A stretch of DNA of 64,000 nucleotides from Sialis fuliginosa (Eukaryota > Arthropoda > Insecta > Megaloptera > Sialidae). Positions within the stretch are counted from its first letter, which is position 1. Every line of letters starts with the position of its first letter. A program made the translations under genes and the position numbers. Location: positions 1,426,001 through 1,490,000 of the forward strand of contig OY540815.1 in NCBI GenBank assembly GCA_961205875.1, in the 5' to 3' direction. Shown piece after piece: positions 34,050 to 47,009 of the stretch. The notes under the pieces were generated by a model. That model saw only the letters and a program-made list of their open reading frames with translations, did no database searches and was not told where the DNA came from.

Positions 34050-35400
34050 TATTAAGTCGAAATCAAAAATTTTAACATATTTTTATGTTTTAACAGGTTG
34101 ACTGCCATAAAGAAATCACAAAAAGGTTCAGATGCCAAATAGATAATTTGGCCGACTACAGGCGGTCGTGTAAGACCGCCCTGGCATATCGAACTTTGGC
34201 GAAACTTTAGTATCCGACGTACACACAGATTTCATATTTTTGTTTGTTGGCAATACATTATTTGGGTGTGCGCGCGCATATGATTTATATTAGTGATTGA
34301 ACGGTGGAATATATGCGACCGCTAAAAGATTATAGTATAATAAAATAATATTATAATTATATTTTATTAATAAACATATTATGTTTATCAACATATAACT
34401 GATTTTTTTTATAGTATATTTAGTAATTTCATGTTCACACGTGGCACACCTAAAAATTATTTTTTTAAATTGGAATCTGTAGGATCGCGCCAAGCTGACA
34501 TAAGTATTAACTATTTAACTTATTTGTTAATTTATTAATTTTAATTTCTTAATAATAACCGAAGGCGGTCTCGACGGTCTTCGAGCATTAGATAGTCTTA
34601 AAGATAATGGTGTAACCTATAATTATAAAAAAATGGAGTCTGTAGGATCGCGCCAAGCTGCCATTTTAACTATTCAACTTATTGAATAAAAGATATAAAT
34701 ATACACATATTTTAGGTGTGTCACGTGTGAACATTATTTTATTATACTATAATCTTTTAGCGGTCGCATATATTCCACCGTTTCACTAACATAAATCATA
34801 TGCGCGCGCACACCCAAATAATGTATTGCCAACAAACAAAAATATGAAATCTGTGTGTTCGTCGGATACTAAAGTTTCGCCCGAACTTTTTATACGGCGG
34901 TCGTATACAACCGCCATGGCAGTCAACCTGTTAAGGTTACTATAGTATATTTACACTATTTTCAGAAAGATGTATATGTGTGTATATGATGTACGTACTA
35001 TGTGCGTGTCATTTTTTTCATGTTCGAAATTTCGCAAATAAAAAATTCTATTGACTTCGTTATGATGCCAATCGAAGCGTCTTGACGTGAGTATGATCTG
35101 AAAGAAAGGGTTTTTCGAAATTCAACCCCTAAAAGGGGGTGTAAAAGTTTATGCGGGAAAAAATATTTTTTTGGTTGGATTTATTTGAAATAAATATATA
35201 CAATACAAATAATGAAAAGTATTTCAGTATTTTTTTATACGTGCCTAAACAACCATTGAAGGGGTGAAAACCACCTTCAAAATTTAAATTTTAAATACTA
35301 ATTAATACGTCGCTGATTCTTGTTGCCTTGGAAACAAATGCAACTAAATTCAAATTGTCGAATTAGTTATTCTTCGAATGTGTATTTTATTTTTGATTTT
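34050..35400 (-). repeat. Family D repeat, split by a piggyBac-like MITE
   Basis: The complement of the D copy at 61480-61968, with matching GGTTTTCAC/GTGAAAACC, GACGAAGTCAATAG-type and ACTATAGTATATTTACACTA motifs. It is cut at a TTAA by the element at 34094-34930. Confidence 0.7.
34094..34930. mobile_element. piggyBac-like foldback MITE with TTAA duplication
   Basis: The left end CAGGTTGACTGCCAT and right end ATGGCAGTCAACCTG are flanked by TTAA on both sides (34090-34093, 34931-34934). Subterminal GGCGGTCGT...ACCGCC hairpins follow. Arms of about 260 bases share GCGCGCGCATATGATTTAT. The centre has two direct copies of CTGTAGGATCGCGCCAAGCT (34477 and 34640). No transposase. Confidence 0.85.
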
Positions 35401-35782
35401 AGGACATTAGAAAACTAATAATGATAATATAAAGTGACTTTTATTTCTAACAAATCCCAATAAAATTATTCATATATAAAATTATTTAAAAAGATGTTAA
35501 AGAACATGGAAGTCATGTATGGTTCTCCATATCGATATTTTGTACAGGGAATAGCTGATCAGTATACAGGATGATTTACAACTAGTGTAAAAAATTACAG
35601 TAGATTGAGGATGTTATTTTAAGCAAAAAACTTTATGTGAACATATTGTGTCCGGAAATTCTTCAATAGAGTAATCCGGTCAAAAATGAAAACCCATAAA
35701 AACCTGTTTAATGTAATCTAGAGGTAAAAAACATTAAAGAAAATTATTGCATACTTCAAAAGTTTATCCCGACCCCAAAATA
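35401..35782. other. Unassigned AT-rich sequence
   Basis: No recognisable gene or repeat end. Confidence 0.35.
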
Positions 35783-36054
35783 TTAAATGATTTATGAGCA
35801 AATTGATAATTTAAAACCACAAAATAATTTAATTAAATTAATAAAACAAAAATGACGTTTACGTAGCCGTGACGTCATCCACTCTTTTATCAAACATGGT
35901 GGATTGCTGTATTTTGCGTTTTTATTTTAACAAAAATCATATTAATCTCGCTTTTAATATAAAAATAAATTCCTTTTTTTGAATCTTTTTAACTTATTTC
36001 ATTATTTAAAACCATAATTTCAGTGATACTTTGTTACTGGCATCATGCCTATTA
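35783..36054 (-). repeat. Truncated copy of the AATAGGCATGAT MITE
   Basis: Ends GGCATCATGCCTATTA and contains GTAGCCGTGACGTCATCCAC and its neighbours, the complement of the element at 26972-27515, of which only the left half is present. Confidence 0.65.
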
Positions 36055-37084
36055 TAAATGATCAAAACATTTTAAGTACCTCAGTCGCCCGTATTCCTAT
36101 CTTGTGCAATTTTACACATTACCAGTATATAAATATATATTGCAAAACGTGTCTAAGAAATTATGTGAAGGGGGAAGCCAGAGTCGACCGGACCACATCC
36201 GGGGCCTGGTTTTTACAACACGAACCAGATCTGTACGTTTGTGGATGTTCATATCAGTGACAGCTCATGTGTGGGGTCATATCAATACGTGAGTGAAGTA
36301 ATTAATGTTGTGTATTTTAACCCTGGAGGGGTCGCGTCTCCTATAATAACAAAGTAGGTATATTTTGTTAACAGCTTAGTACATATCTGTTAAATAGCAA
36401 ATGCTTGTTTCTGATTGGTCCATTTGTAGATTTACATGACTGGTACCAATAATAGATTTTGATAAATATGGGGGTTCACCTTCTACCCCCAACGATTAAA
36501 TATATTAGCACAAAAAAGTTAAGCTAATTTTTAAACCATCAATATTTCACCCCCTGTTACAAATTAAGGGTTATAATATAATCATTTGATTCGGCGGGAA
36601 AAGTCATATGAAGGTATAGGGTAAAACAAATGAATCGCATAAATAAATAGCGAAAAAAAGATAATTTCAATATTTCGTTCTCTGTCACAGATGAATAAAT
36701 TGGTCTCATTCGATCAAAAATACTTCGAAATTTTATTTTTTATTATCAAAATAGGTTTAACAATTAAAACTATTTAAGTTATACATAAATAAAACAATAC
36801 TTATATAAGTTATATTTTATAGAAATCAACGAAGAAAATAAAACCAGTTTCAGATATTCTGAAATACCCGATACTAAAACATAATTTGTTCATATGTGGC
36901 TGCGAGCCGCACATGAGAGCATGGCGGGCCGCAGGTTGGCCATCCCTGCTTTAAATGCTTGTAGGAAAGTCAAATTCGTTTGTTATAGTTTGTTGGCGAA
37001 TAGAAAATCAGAAGATATTTTTTACAAAGTGTTGGTACAAACAGGAATTAAAAAATATTAATATTCATTTATAATATTTATTAA
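36055..37084. other. Unassigned; hAT-like right end near 36949
   Basis: GGGCCGCAGGTTGGCCATCCCTG at 36927-36949 (read as GGCCGCAGGTTGG then CCATCCCTG) is typical of a hAT right terminus, but no left partner or duplication was found. The antisense-overlapping frames at 36045-36292 are unassigned. Confidence 0.35.
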
Positions 37085-38025
37085 GTAAATGAAATATACA
37101 TAATACTTATATAAGTAAAGTATTGTTAAGCCGATTTTTTTAGAAATCCGGATTTTGATGGAATTATCCATTTCGACCTTCCCTGAATCCCTTGTGACTA
37201 TTTTCGCCATGATGTCTGGTCTATCTGTCTGTCGGTCGGTAGGTCTGTCTGTAAGCGCTGTAACTCAAATACGACAAATCGTAGAAGGATGAAATTTTAT
37301 ATTTAAGATTAATTTTTATCTGGGAAGAACACGTCCTATTTTTGAAAACGATTTTTCAACCGGATACGGGTGTTTACCTACGTCGATTTTTGAATTTTTC
37401 GTATTACTCTGAAACAGTGCGAAATACAGAAAAGTGGTCAGATTAAAAATTGTAGGTAAAATCAATATCTATAATTTATGTTCTATTCATTTTTTCGTAA
37501 AAACGAATTTTTGAAAAAAAAAAATTATTATAATTCAAATGGTTCATAACAGAGGAGAAATATCTGCCATGAGTGTCATGGGACTTTTTTATACGAATTG
37601 CAGAGATTGAACAGTGTGTGTGTTTGCTATAGGTACCATGGGACTTTCTTATACGTAATACTGAGAGTGAACAGTGTAGGTGAATCTAAATAATTACATA
37701 AGAAAATTATTTCTGGCTAAATCATAAATGTTGGGAAAAAATGTATGGGGAATAAATTATAGATAATAACATACTCGACATTTTTTATCTAAAATATTTT
37801 TTTCTTATTTCAAAAATAATTTGAAAATTCAAAAAACAAGAGTAAACCTCCGTTTTCAGTTATTACGTCAAAAAAAATCATTTGTTATACATATAATATA
37901 GATATTCATTTCATTCTATCTTGTTAGTTTATCAGAAATGTTTTAATAAAATAAGAATCACGTACACTATTCACTGTTAGGATTACGTATAAGAAAGTTC
38001 CGTGTTTCCCAAGGCAGATATTTTC
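37085..38025 (-). repeat. Family A repeat (reverse)
   Basis: Runs from near ATATACATAATACTTATATA through GAAATCCGGATTTTGATGGA to CCCAAGGCAGATATTTT. Carries all three CATGGGACTTT modules (near 37578, 37636 and 37993) and a GTCTGTCGGTCGGTAGG tract. Confidence 0.7.
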
Positions 38026-38287
38026 AATATCAATATAGTAGGTACTGTTATTAAAAAAATATAAGTTACAACAATAAATATTTTTTAATAATAAAATAAA
38101 TAGTAATTTTGCTGATTCATTCAGAATTTTTTGAAAATCGCCGACAATCATTCTAAGAAAGCTGATTTAAAGATTTTCATGAAATTTGTGTTATACTGAA
38201 AGCTAAGGAGATCCTTCTTTTTAGTGGATCGATAGGTAGTTCACCTATAGGTATATGTTTCGTATTCTCCTTCTGTTCATTTGACTT

Positions 38288-38333
38288 GTTCTTTGTTCAT
38301 ATATATCACAGACATATATGAACAAAGAACAAT
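38288..38333. repeat. Perfect 19-bp-arm hairpin
   Basis: TTGTTCTTTGTTCATATAT pairs with ATATATGAACAAAGAACAA around a short CACAGAC loop. No terminator or miRNA precursor identity can be claimed from sequence alone. Confidence 0.7.
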
Positions 38334-38439
38334 GCTATTTTCTTATGGAATAAAAATTCAATATCACCAACATGGCAAAACCAAATATGTCAGATATGTT
38401 ATTTTTCCATAGAACAATGAAGATATATTGGGAATATAT

Positions 38440-38545
38440 TATAAACATATCTGTCTTGTGAACCACGGGTCTTTCTTATACGTGATCCTAACAGTGAATA
38501 GTGTACGTGATTCTTTTAAATATCAAATTAATTTTTTTGAACGTA
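38440..38545 (+). repeat. Family A fragment (forward)
   Basis: One module only: CTTGTGAACCACGGGTCTTT, CTTATACGTGATCC and GTGAATAGTGTACGTGATTC. Confidence 0.6.
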
Positions 38546-39290
38546 ATAACTGAAATGAACCCCCATCCTCCATGTAACACCTTTTAACAATATAGCTGTA
38601 CCCCCCTCTTCCACTGTGGTGTATTGACATTTCTTTCGACATTTGATTGTCATTAAAATCATACAATTAATAGCAATTTCATATTTCGCATCAAAATTTA
38701 CATTAACATTAAAAAATTAATTTAAAATAAATTCTATTAGATGTTTGATGTTTCTAATATTTACATGAATAAAAATTTAATTAAACTCTGGAACATGTCT
38801 CTATTTTAATTAATTAATATGAATTTTAAATATTTTTCCTCTTTTTATATTAATTTGTATAAAGTAGGTATACATTCTAGTTAAAACTAGGACGGAAATT
38901 AATTTTGTAACATATTATCTTCAAAGCGAAGTGTTATCATAGTGTCTATATACAATATACATATATATATATTTGTTTACTTTGTTTATATTTATAAAAT
39001 GTAATTATATATTTTTCTTTTATTAAATGTAGATATGAAACATTTTTATCTGTTTGAAAATACAAAGTTTGCAAATTTTGGCATTTTTTTATGAACAACC
39101 TGTACAACTAAATTCAAATTGCTTATTATCAAAATGTTACTCATTACCAGAACTAATATTATTGCTAAATAATTCATCGCTTCAAAAAAAGATGAGCCTG
39201 CTTATGGATTATTTTTCAAAATTATAATTTAGCAACACTGTCACTAATTATAAATCAAAAAATGAACAGACGTTAATGTGCGTACATGAT
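38546..39290. other. Unassigned AT-rich sequence
   Basis: Includes a TA microsatellite near 38950-38972. No gene seen. Confidence 0.4.
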
Positions 39291-39978
39291 GGGGTTCCGT
39301 AGTCATTCTCATTACGATTTATAAATAGAGTTATTTCAATATTTTTCATAGACTATATTTTTGCTTCAGTGTTCGCTATAATTTTTATTGAAAGTACATA
39401 CTGGAATTTCTTCAGATTTTTTTGCATCAATAGTTCAGAAATTATTGAGGCGACCCTGTGATAACCACAGGGTTAAAATCTAAAGGTTATTTAACATTTT
39501 TGTTGCATTTTAGGAGACCTATCTAAAGATACCTCACTCGATGGATTAAACGAAATTTTTTTTTGAAATATGTTTTTCAGTCTATACTGATTTTTAAAGC
39601 TCCGATCTTTGATTTTTTTAAATCAATTTTACTAAATTTGCCTACAAACAATTGTCTGTAAAAGTGGTGTTTTATTATACACTCCTCAAAAATTTTTAGG
39701 GATAATAAAAAAAAACAAAAAAAAAATTCAAATTTTCAAACAGTTACATCTCCGCGAAAAATTATTTGATTTGCATGTTCCAAAGCTCATTCAAAAGTTT
39801 GCTCTTTATGATTTTTTTTGGGTGGGGGTGACATTATCGATACCCCCCCCCCCCCCTTCTAGTGACGCCACTGCCAAGGGCCTCTTTATAACATTTGCTA
39901 CATGCCCCGCGCTGGCTTAATCCGACATTGACAGACGAAACTATAAGGGTTCCTATTTTTCGACGAAACCCTAAAAAT
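39291..39978 (+). repeat. Family F repeat with internal hAT-MITE fragment
   Basis: Starts GGGGTTCCGTAGTCATTCTC and ends CGACGAAACCCTAAAAA. Within it, 39585-39927 matches the right part of the hAT MITE at 24438-25031 (TTTAAAGCTCCGATCTTTGA; CTTAATCCGACATTG). A run of about 15 C lies near 39844. Confidence 0.65.
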
Positions 39979-41044
39979 GATATCGCAAGTAACATTTAAT
40001 AAAATCTTTGTTTTTGACAGCGCAAAAATGGGGCACTCTGTATTATTAAAAATAAATTTTATTTACGACGTTGACCTTTTCAAACCGATTATTTTATGTA
40101 TAAAACTTTTTTTTCTATCTCCTTCGGGAAGTGCGCTAGGAGAGCCGGACACACTATTGGAGGACCCTGTATGTGAAACAAATCTCACCCCATTAGCTTG
40201 ACAATGTGAAGGTAATTGATCTCTTATAGTCGACGCCTATGGTATGTGTGTATGTATGTTTTGTGCAGAGAATGCAACCGCCATTGAGTATCGGATGACG
40301 TAACCGGTTGCATTTTTTTAAACGTGTCGCTGTGTGCATTTAAATCTTGTCAAACTAATATACGCAGGCTAACAATGCCGTTGCCTCACGTTCACAGCTT
40401 CCGGAGGTGTATTGTTCGTTGCTCTTGCTGTTATGTATGTTCCTTGGTATATATCATAGGTTCCCAAACTTATTTGGCTCACTTCCCCCTTTTCAGCTAT
40501 AAAAAATCACAAGGCTCCCCTGATAATTTACATTTTTAGTAGTGAACATTTTTTCAGATTTATACAATAGTACATATCTATCTTGTGTTATATAATAATA
40601 ATATAATTTTGCATATAAATATATGTAAGTTTGTAGTTTATTATTTGCAATAATATTTCTGCAGAAGCTTCGAAAGTATTTTTTTAATTTCAAACAGGTA
40701 TTTTGGAAATAAAACTATTTGGAAAAATTTTGCAAAGGTATTTAAAAAAAATAAAATTAAGACATGTAAATTACACATGTATACTGCTTACTTAATTATT
40801 AATTATTAATAAAAGAGAAAAAGAGAAAATAGTTTTTCAATGTGAAGAATGAATTTGGTGTTTTACCTGTAATGGAATAACACCATACTTCAAATAATCG
40901 AATAAAATAATGAAACTTATGTCATTCAAAAGATACTGTGCCATAAATGTGCACAAAAAATCTTGTTTGTATGTTGCCGTTAAGGCAGGTAAAATAAAGT
41001 TAACATACACACATGAATTTTCTTCAATCTAATCTATTTCCCCT
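39979..41044. other. Unassigned; hAT-like end near 40455
   Basis: CATAGGTTCCCAAACTTATT at about 40455 looks like a hAT left end without a partner. The stretch 40120-40430 is less AT-rich and may be unique host sequence, but the frames there (39977-40201, 40324-40539) match no family. Confidence 0.35.
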
Positions 41045-41376
41045 CAGTGGCGTAGATAGGGGGGGGGGTCAAGGTGATCAATCACCCCCCATGAGTTTAC
41101 ATCATGAGAAAACTCAAAGACATTTTTTAACTGAAAGACATTTTTTTAAACTGTTCTAGTATGAATAAAATAGTAAAAGTGGTAAATTAAGAGTAAAAAA
41201 AAAACGGTTTTCAGTTATTGCTTAATTTTAAATTGGACGACCTTTTTTTTGTAGTAATAAAGGGTACTTCAACTGCAGTTTATATAACTATATGATCAAA
41301 AAAAAAACAAGGTCATTCAATTCAATTTTTTTTATTTATCCCCCTCCCCCATCGCAAAATGCTATATACGCAACTG
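41045..41376. mobile_element. hAT-type MITE with perfect 8-bp duplication
   Basis: Ends CAGTGGCGTAGATAGGGG and the complement of CAGTTGCGTATATAGC. Flanked by TTTCCCCT at 41037-41044 and 41377-41384. Confidence 0.88.
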
Positions 41377-41479
41377 TTTCCCCTTACGGGATACGACTTG
41401 AGAAACCTTACCCTACCTAAACATTATTGAATCGGTAACAAAGTTTTGTCGTAATTCGAGAAATATATACATTTATTTT

Positions 41480-41595
41480 TAACTTCCCAGCAAAGAGATA
41501 TTATAATGGGTTCGAAAATAGAAATAAAAAATGTCAACGTATTTTAAGTTTAAAGGTCACTACAGTATGTTTATAATATTTTCAAAAGATTATTC
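41480..41595 (-). repeat. Family D fragment
   Basis: Starts TTAACTTCCCAGCAAAGAG and includes AAGGTCACTACAGTATGTTT, the complement of the D 3' end. Confidence 0.55.
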
Positions 41596-41653
41596 CAATC
41601 TAATTTGTATTGGTGGCAAGATAAGTTCCTCGCCGCACTGTCAAAAATTTTTT

Positions 41654-42105
41654 TAGTAATTTTACAAAAATGTGTAGGAAGTTTTTACGCACCACAATTT
41701 TCGGAATTATGGAACACAGTTTTGTAAATTTACTATACAATTTATCACAACTCAATTTTAAACTATTACAAATCATCTGTCGCAAAATTACTAATCATTT
41801 ACTAGACTTATGTTTAGTAATATTACTGTACATTATTCGTAATTTTACTAAGCCAAATGTTTCTAATAATTTTAGTAATTTTACAAAAATGTGTAGGAAG
41901 TTTTTACGCACCACAATTTTCGGAATTATGGAACACAGTTTTGTAAATTTACTATACAATTTATCACAACTCAATTTTAAATTATTACAAATCATCTGTC
42001 GCAAAATTACTAATCATTTACTAGACTTATGTTTAGTAATATTACTGTACATTATTCGTAATTTTACTAAGCCAAATGTTTCTAATAATTTTAGTAATTT
42101 TACAA
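41654..42105 (-). repeat. Tandemly duplicated subterminal unit (~219 bp) in copy 2
   Basis: TAGTAATTTTACAAAAATGT starts at 41654 and again at 41873, each followed by GTAGGAAGTTTTTACGCACC. Copy 1 has this unit once. The duplication creates a 158-codon frame at 41670-42146 whose two halves are the same text; it is not a gene. Confidence 0.85.
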
Positions 42106-42677
42106 AAATTTATTGTAATTATACTAGACAATTTATACCAATTTAGTTTAGAAAAATTACAAACTATTTGTTGCAATATTACTAACCTTTATTAAAAAAT
42201 TGTTTAGTAATATTACAATACAATAGTCGGAATTTTACTAAACAAATTACATTAAATACATTTAGTAATTTTACAACCATATATCGTAATTTTTCAACCC
42301 AACTAATACCAATTTAGTTTCGAAAAATTACAAACTATTTGTTGCAGTATTGAATTTTTACTACCCAACTTACATCAAGTCAATTTGAAAAAAATACAAA
42401 CCGCTCGTTGCAATATTACTATGCATCGGGATATAACTTGCATAGCTTTATTTCAATATCAGACTGTAATTTTACTGAAAAAAATTGTTAAATCAATGAA
42501 TGCTACAACAGCGTATTTTAGTGTTAAATATAAAATATTTATTAAATATTAATTTATTAATTATTTAATTAACAATTAAACATATGTCATTAATTATAAC
42601 AGTGTTATCAATAATTTATATTATGAAAATAATAACATAATTTAATGCTAACACAAATTTTAAATTTTTTTTGAAGA

Positions 42678-44081
42678 TTATTCTGACGTTTTGATTGCCA
42701 CATAATTAATTGCCAAATCACGAGTAATGTAGGCACGGAGTATCTTTCCAATATTCTTGGTTATATCTACTGTCTTGTTTATTTAGCATAACAATTTGTA
42801 AATCTAAAAAAAGAAAATTATTATTCATGTCTTATAAACGAATTATATAAAATAGGGCTTATATAAAAAAATAATAATTTTATTTGTGATTACTTACCAA
42901 TTTTTTTTTAAAATCAACATCATTTTTAATTTTATCATTAAATTTAATAAAACTTTCTTCATTTTGTAGTGGAAGAATCATGTCAAATTCACTCTCAGAG
43001 TTACTGATTTCGTCACTCAAAATGCTTGTTGAATTATGAAGTTTTTCAATGACATTTTCAAGGCTTTGTAATCTGGTTGAATAATTGGTTAATTGACTTC
43101 CTAAATTTGACAAACGTTTGCCGATGCTTACAAAACAGCTCGATATGAATTGATGCAGATCTTCTGTAACAAAAAAAATCACGTTTCCAATACACATTAA
43201 AGAAAAAAAAAACGATGTATGTTTTTACCTATTGTCATTGGTTGATTTGCACTGGTCTCGAGTTTTTCTTCAGCTTTTTTTTTTTACAATCCTTTTTGGA
43301 TTTAATATATTGTTTGGATCTAATCCGTTAGTGTTGTCTTCATCACTGGAAAATTCCGTTGAAGTTGACTTAATGTCAGTGTCATCAGATGGGTGACAAC
43401 TTGGGATTGAAATCGATTTAGAATTCAATTTTTTTCTTTTTGTGTGTTGACTTTTAGGATTAGATGAATCTAACATTAAAAAAAATATATTTGTTGCATA
43501 TTTATAACAAAAAATTTTACCAAAAAAAATTAAAACTACTTACGAATTTTTATACCAAGATCGTCTGTCCATTTCAATGCTGCTTGACTAAATTGTTTGT
43601 TAATGAGCTCTTTATTCTTTGCAACAAATTTGCGCTTCAGAGCCTTCTTATCAGTATCTGCTTTTTTTTTGCAGATTCTTCATTTGCTGTCGAGTATACA
43701 TATGGTTTTGTTTCTAACTCAACGATTTTATTTTCAGCTTCTTTATAAGTATCTAAAAAATTGATTAATAATATGTCAAAATATTTTTTTTGCTCATCAA
43801 AAATTAATAAAATGTAAAAAAATTAATATTGTGGTAAAGAATTTATTTTAAAATAACATATCATTACTTACGAGCACTTCCGCGAATATCCACTAGAAAT
43901 GTTGGCTATGTAGATTTGGGTGGTTCTAAATTTTTCACCATTTCTTGCAGTTCTTCGCATACATTTGGATCATCAAGCAGGCCTGGCATATATTTGCAAT
44001 ATACCTTATCAGAATCTTTTTCAAAATGAAGCCATGTATATATAATATAATATAATATAAGACGATATTTATTATCCATGT
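42678..44081 (-). pseudogene. DUF4806-domain-like gene of the CACTG element, inactivated (copy 2)
   Basis: The mirror of the gene at 8125-9526, with the same five-exon layout (first exon 43872-44081, last ending with a stop at 42678-42680). It shares all three lesions of copy 1: TAG in exon 1, the nine-A frameshift in exon 2 and TAA in the last exon. It adds one of its own, eleven instead of ten A in the KRIVKKK segment of exon 3, which shifts frame after that Lys run. The N-terminal W..F..D region, basic linker, coiled coil and KILRAYITRDLAINY end are otherwise as in copy 1. DUF4806 has no known biochemical role. Confidence 0.7.
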
Positions 44082-44571
44082 CTATAAAAAACAAAACAAA
44101 AAGTGGGTATGTGTACTTATGTACACGCGTTAGAAGTTATACTTATTTGTCGTGAAATTTTAAAACACTTATCAAAATTTGATTACACATTTCAAATATT
44201 AAAATCTTAGTTTTGGAAAAAAATTATTTGAAACAAGAAAATATTTCTTTTGCCTTAAAATTTTAACTCCAAAAATAAAAATCATTTGTTTAGACAAATG
44301 GCTACAGCTTAAAGATGTAAGTAGGTGAAAAAGTTACCTGAATTATAACAGATATATATTCAATAAACGTTAAAAACAATTATTGGATTAAACAACAGAA
44401 TTATAAAAAATCACTTGTAGCAGCATCAATCTTTACACAACAAATTTTTAATAACGACAGTTCAAAAATCGTATTATTGCTCATACGCAGTAGCTTAGCA
44501 TCGTGAGAAAATAAAATGTAACAAAATTTACCCCTTCCGCCAGCGCGTTCACATGAAACTATGTTCTATAC

Positions 44572-46312
44572 CAGTATTTCTCAAACTTTTTGAATTGAAT
44601 CACTCATAATTGTGATTAATAGCGAAATTTAATATCAATAATAATTAATAACAAGTTAATAACTTATCTCGAGTACATCTTTGAACAAAATATTATTTGT
44701 ATATTTTTCGACATTAACTTAACTAACTAATTGAGTTTACTATAAATATTTTAAATTAAATTTAATGTGATGAGTGAGCGCGGCTTTGTTTTGATGTTGG
44801 TCAGTACTGAAAATACCATTTCGTATAATAGGGCGAGCGGATTACAGCTATTTCGAGTACACTAACCAACCAATCGACGTTCTAGTGGCTAAAAATGATT
44901 TTATTAAATTCTTTATATTTTTCTGAGAAAAAACATCTATATACATGATATTTTTTTATGCGGTCCTTCAATAGGTACACACATTTTTTTGTTTAATAAA
45001 TCTAAATCTGCATTAAAAAATCTGAAAAAATTATGTAAGCTTCATTGGATTAAAATAAACATTTTTTGTCTCATAAACTTTTTTTTTAAAGCTATAGTTT
45101 TGAAGATAAAAAATATTTTAACTTTAAAAATAGCGAAAAATTCGTATATTTGTGAATTTTTTTCTCGGTAACTAATTGTTCAATCAGAATAAAACATAAA
45201 CAAAAAGAATCAGCCAACTTTAAACTATAATTAGATTTTTTTTCATTTTGATTATTACTGTAATTAAATGTAAAAACTTCATTAGAGCCGAACTCACTCC
45301 TTGCGCCGTAAATCGATACCATCGCTGGCTACAATTTTCGTTTAATAGTTGAAATATTTAAATACTGGGATGAAAGTTTCAATAAAAACACTTTAGAATA
45401 TTTTTATTGCACATTTATTTGTTACAATTATTTTCTTTATTGTTACACTTATCAAAACATCTACAAACTGAACAACATTTTAAATCTAAATCCAAACAAG
45501 AGCATGTTTTAGCTGTACAAGGAAATTTTCCGCAACAAGAACAGAAATATTTTTTGTAGATGTTCTGATAAGTATAATATTATAATAAAGAAAATAATCG
45601 TGACAAATAAATGTGCAATAAAAATATTCTAAAGTGTTTTTATTGATGCATTCATCCCAGTATTTAAATATTTCAATTATTATTAAATGAATGTTGTAGC
45701 CAGCCATGGTATCGATTTACGGCGCAAAGAGTGAGTTCGGCTCTAATGAAGTTTTTACATTTAATTACAGTAATGATCAAAATGAAAAAAAATATAGTTA
45801 TAGTTCAAAGTTGGCTGATTCTTTTTGTTTTTGATTTATTTTGATTGAACAATTAGTTTCCGAGAAAAAAAATCACAAATATACGAATTTTTCGCTATTT
45901 TTAAAGTATAAATATTTTTTATCTTCAAAACAATTGATTTTAAAAAAAAGTTTATGAGACAAAAAATGTTCATTTTAATCCAATGAAGCTTACATAATTT
46001 TTTCAGATTTTTTAATGTATATAGATGTTTTTTCTCAGAAAAATATAAAGAATTTAATAAAATCATTTTTAGCCACTAGAACGTCGATTGGTCGGTTATT
46101 GTCATTTCTAAGCGAGCTAGACTCGATAATCCGCTCGCCTATAAATAAGTTGGTTGCAAATGGCAAGAGAACTGTCATTGTTAATTCAGCGAATAGTGGA
46201 CACTGTTTTCACACCAAGTAAAAAAGAATTGTTTGCTTACTAAACTCGGTTTATGTCATCAATTTTTCTGCGACCTTCCTAGGAGTCGCGACCCACACTT
46301 TGAGAATCACTG
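44572..46312. mobile_element. Nested hAT-like element with long palindrome (in copy 2)
   Basis: Same ends (CAGTATTTCTC at 44572, complement of CAGTGATTCTC at 46312) and the same duplication, read here as TTCTATAC at 44564-44571 and 46313-46320. One palindrome arm is shortened by about 67 bases near 46016. Orthologous to 5827-7634. Confidence 0.88.
45415..45579 (-). pseudogene. Cysteine-rich (CXC-like) fragment, copy 2
   Basis: Same 54-codon open frame without ATG as at 6627-6791, again located at the centre of the hAT-like palindrome, with the cysteines preserved. Confidence 0.5.
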
Positions 46313-46314
46313 TT

Positions 46315-46449
46315 CTATACTTGTGTCGGCATGTCAAAAGAAACGCAACAATGATTTTTTCTATGCTGGTCGGGACTTGCAAATTCGAATAAAATTAAAG
46401 GTTGTTTTACACCGGCATATGGAGCATTTATAAAGGTTGTTTTAGGCAT
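46315..46449 (-). CDS. Possible first exon or small ORF of the CACTG element, copy 2
   Basis: Counterpart of 5690-5824: ATG at 46447-46449, 44 codons, stop inside the hAT duplication. Unrecognised; kept open in both copies. Confidence 0.35.
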   Translation of the reverse strand: MPKTTFINAPYAGVKQPLILFEFASPDQHRKNHCCVSFDMPTQV

Positions 46450-47009
46450 TTTGACCAGTTTATATATAATTCATAAATAATAATTAGCAAAGATTTACTT
46501 ACTTTCAAATATAAAAAATGTTGATATGCAGATTTGAACATACCCTATTACACTTACAATTAAATTTTATCACTATTTTTTACCACAGTGAATAATTCGG
46601 TTCTTTCACAATTTTTTTTATACACTTGATCGATTCTATGAGGTTTTTTTTATAAAACTAACATATTTCATATTCAGAAACAACATGTATATTAAAACAT
46701 TTTAATAAAAAAAAAATATTTTTTTATAATCTATACTTCATACTTGCAATTCAAGTATAAATGTTTGCTACTAATTTTACTTAGAACTGCATTCAAATTA
46801 AATTTTAAATCTGCATAAGTCACAATTTTATAAAAATGCAAAATAAATATACCAAGTTTTATACTTGAAACTACACAGCAGAATTAGAAGATTACATAAA
46901 ACTATATGATTGTAAGAGACACTAGTAAAAATATAAACAAATCTAAAGTAATTAAAGTTTTACAATTTTTCAATCACTTTTTGCAATTTGGATTACGTAT
47001 TTCAGTTAG

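Noticed and set aside
41670..42146. 158-codon open frame as a protein gene
   Set aside because: Its two halves are the same text from the tandem duplication of a noncoding subterminal array, and copy 1 has only half of it.
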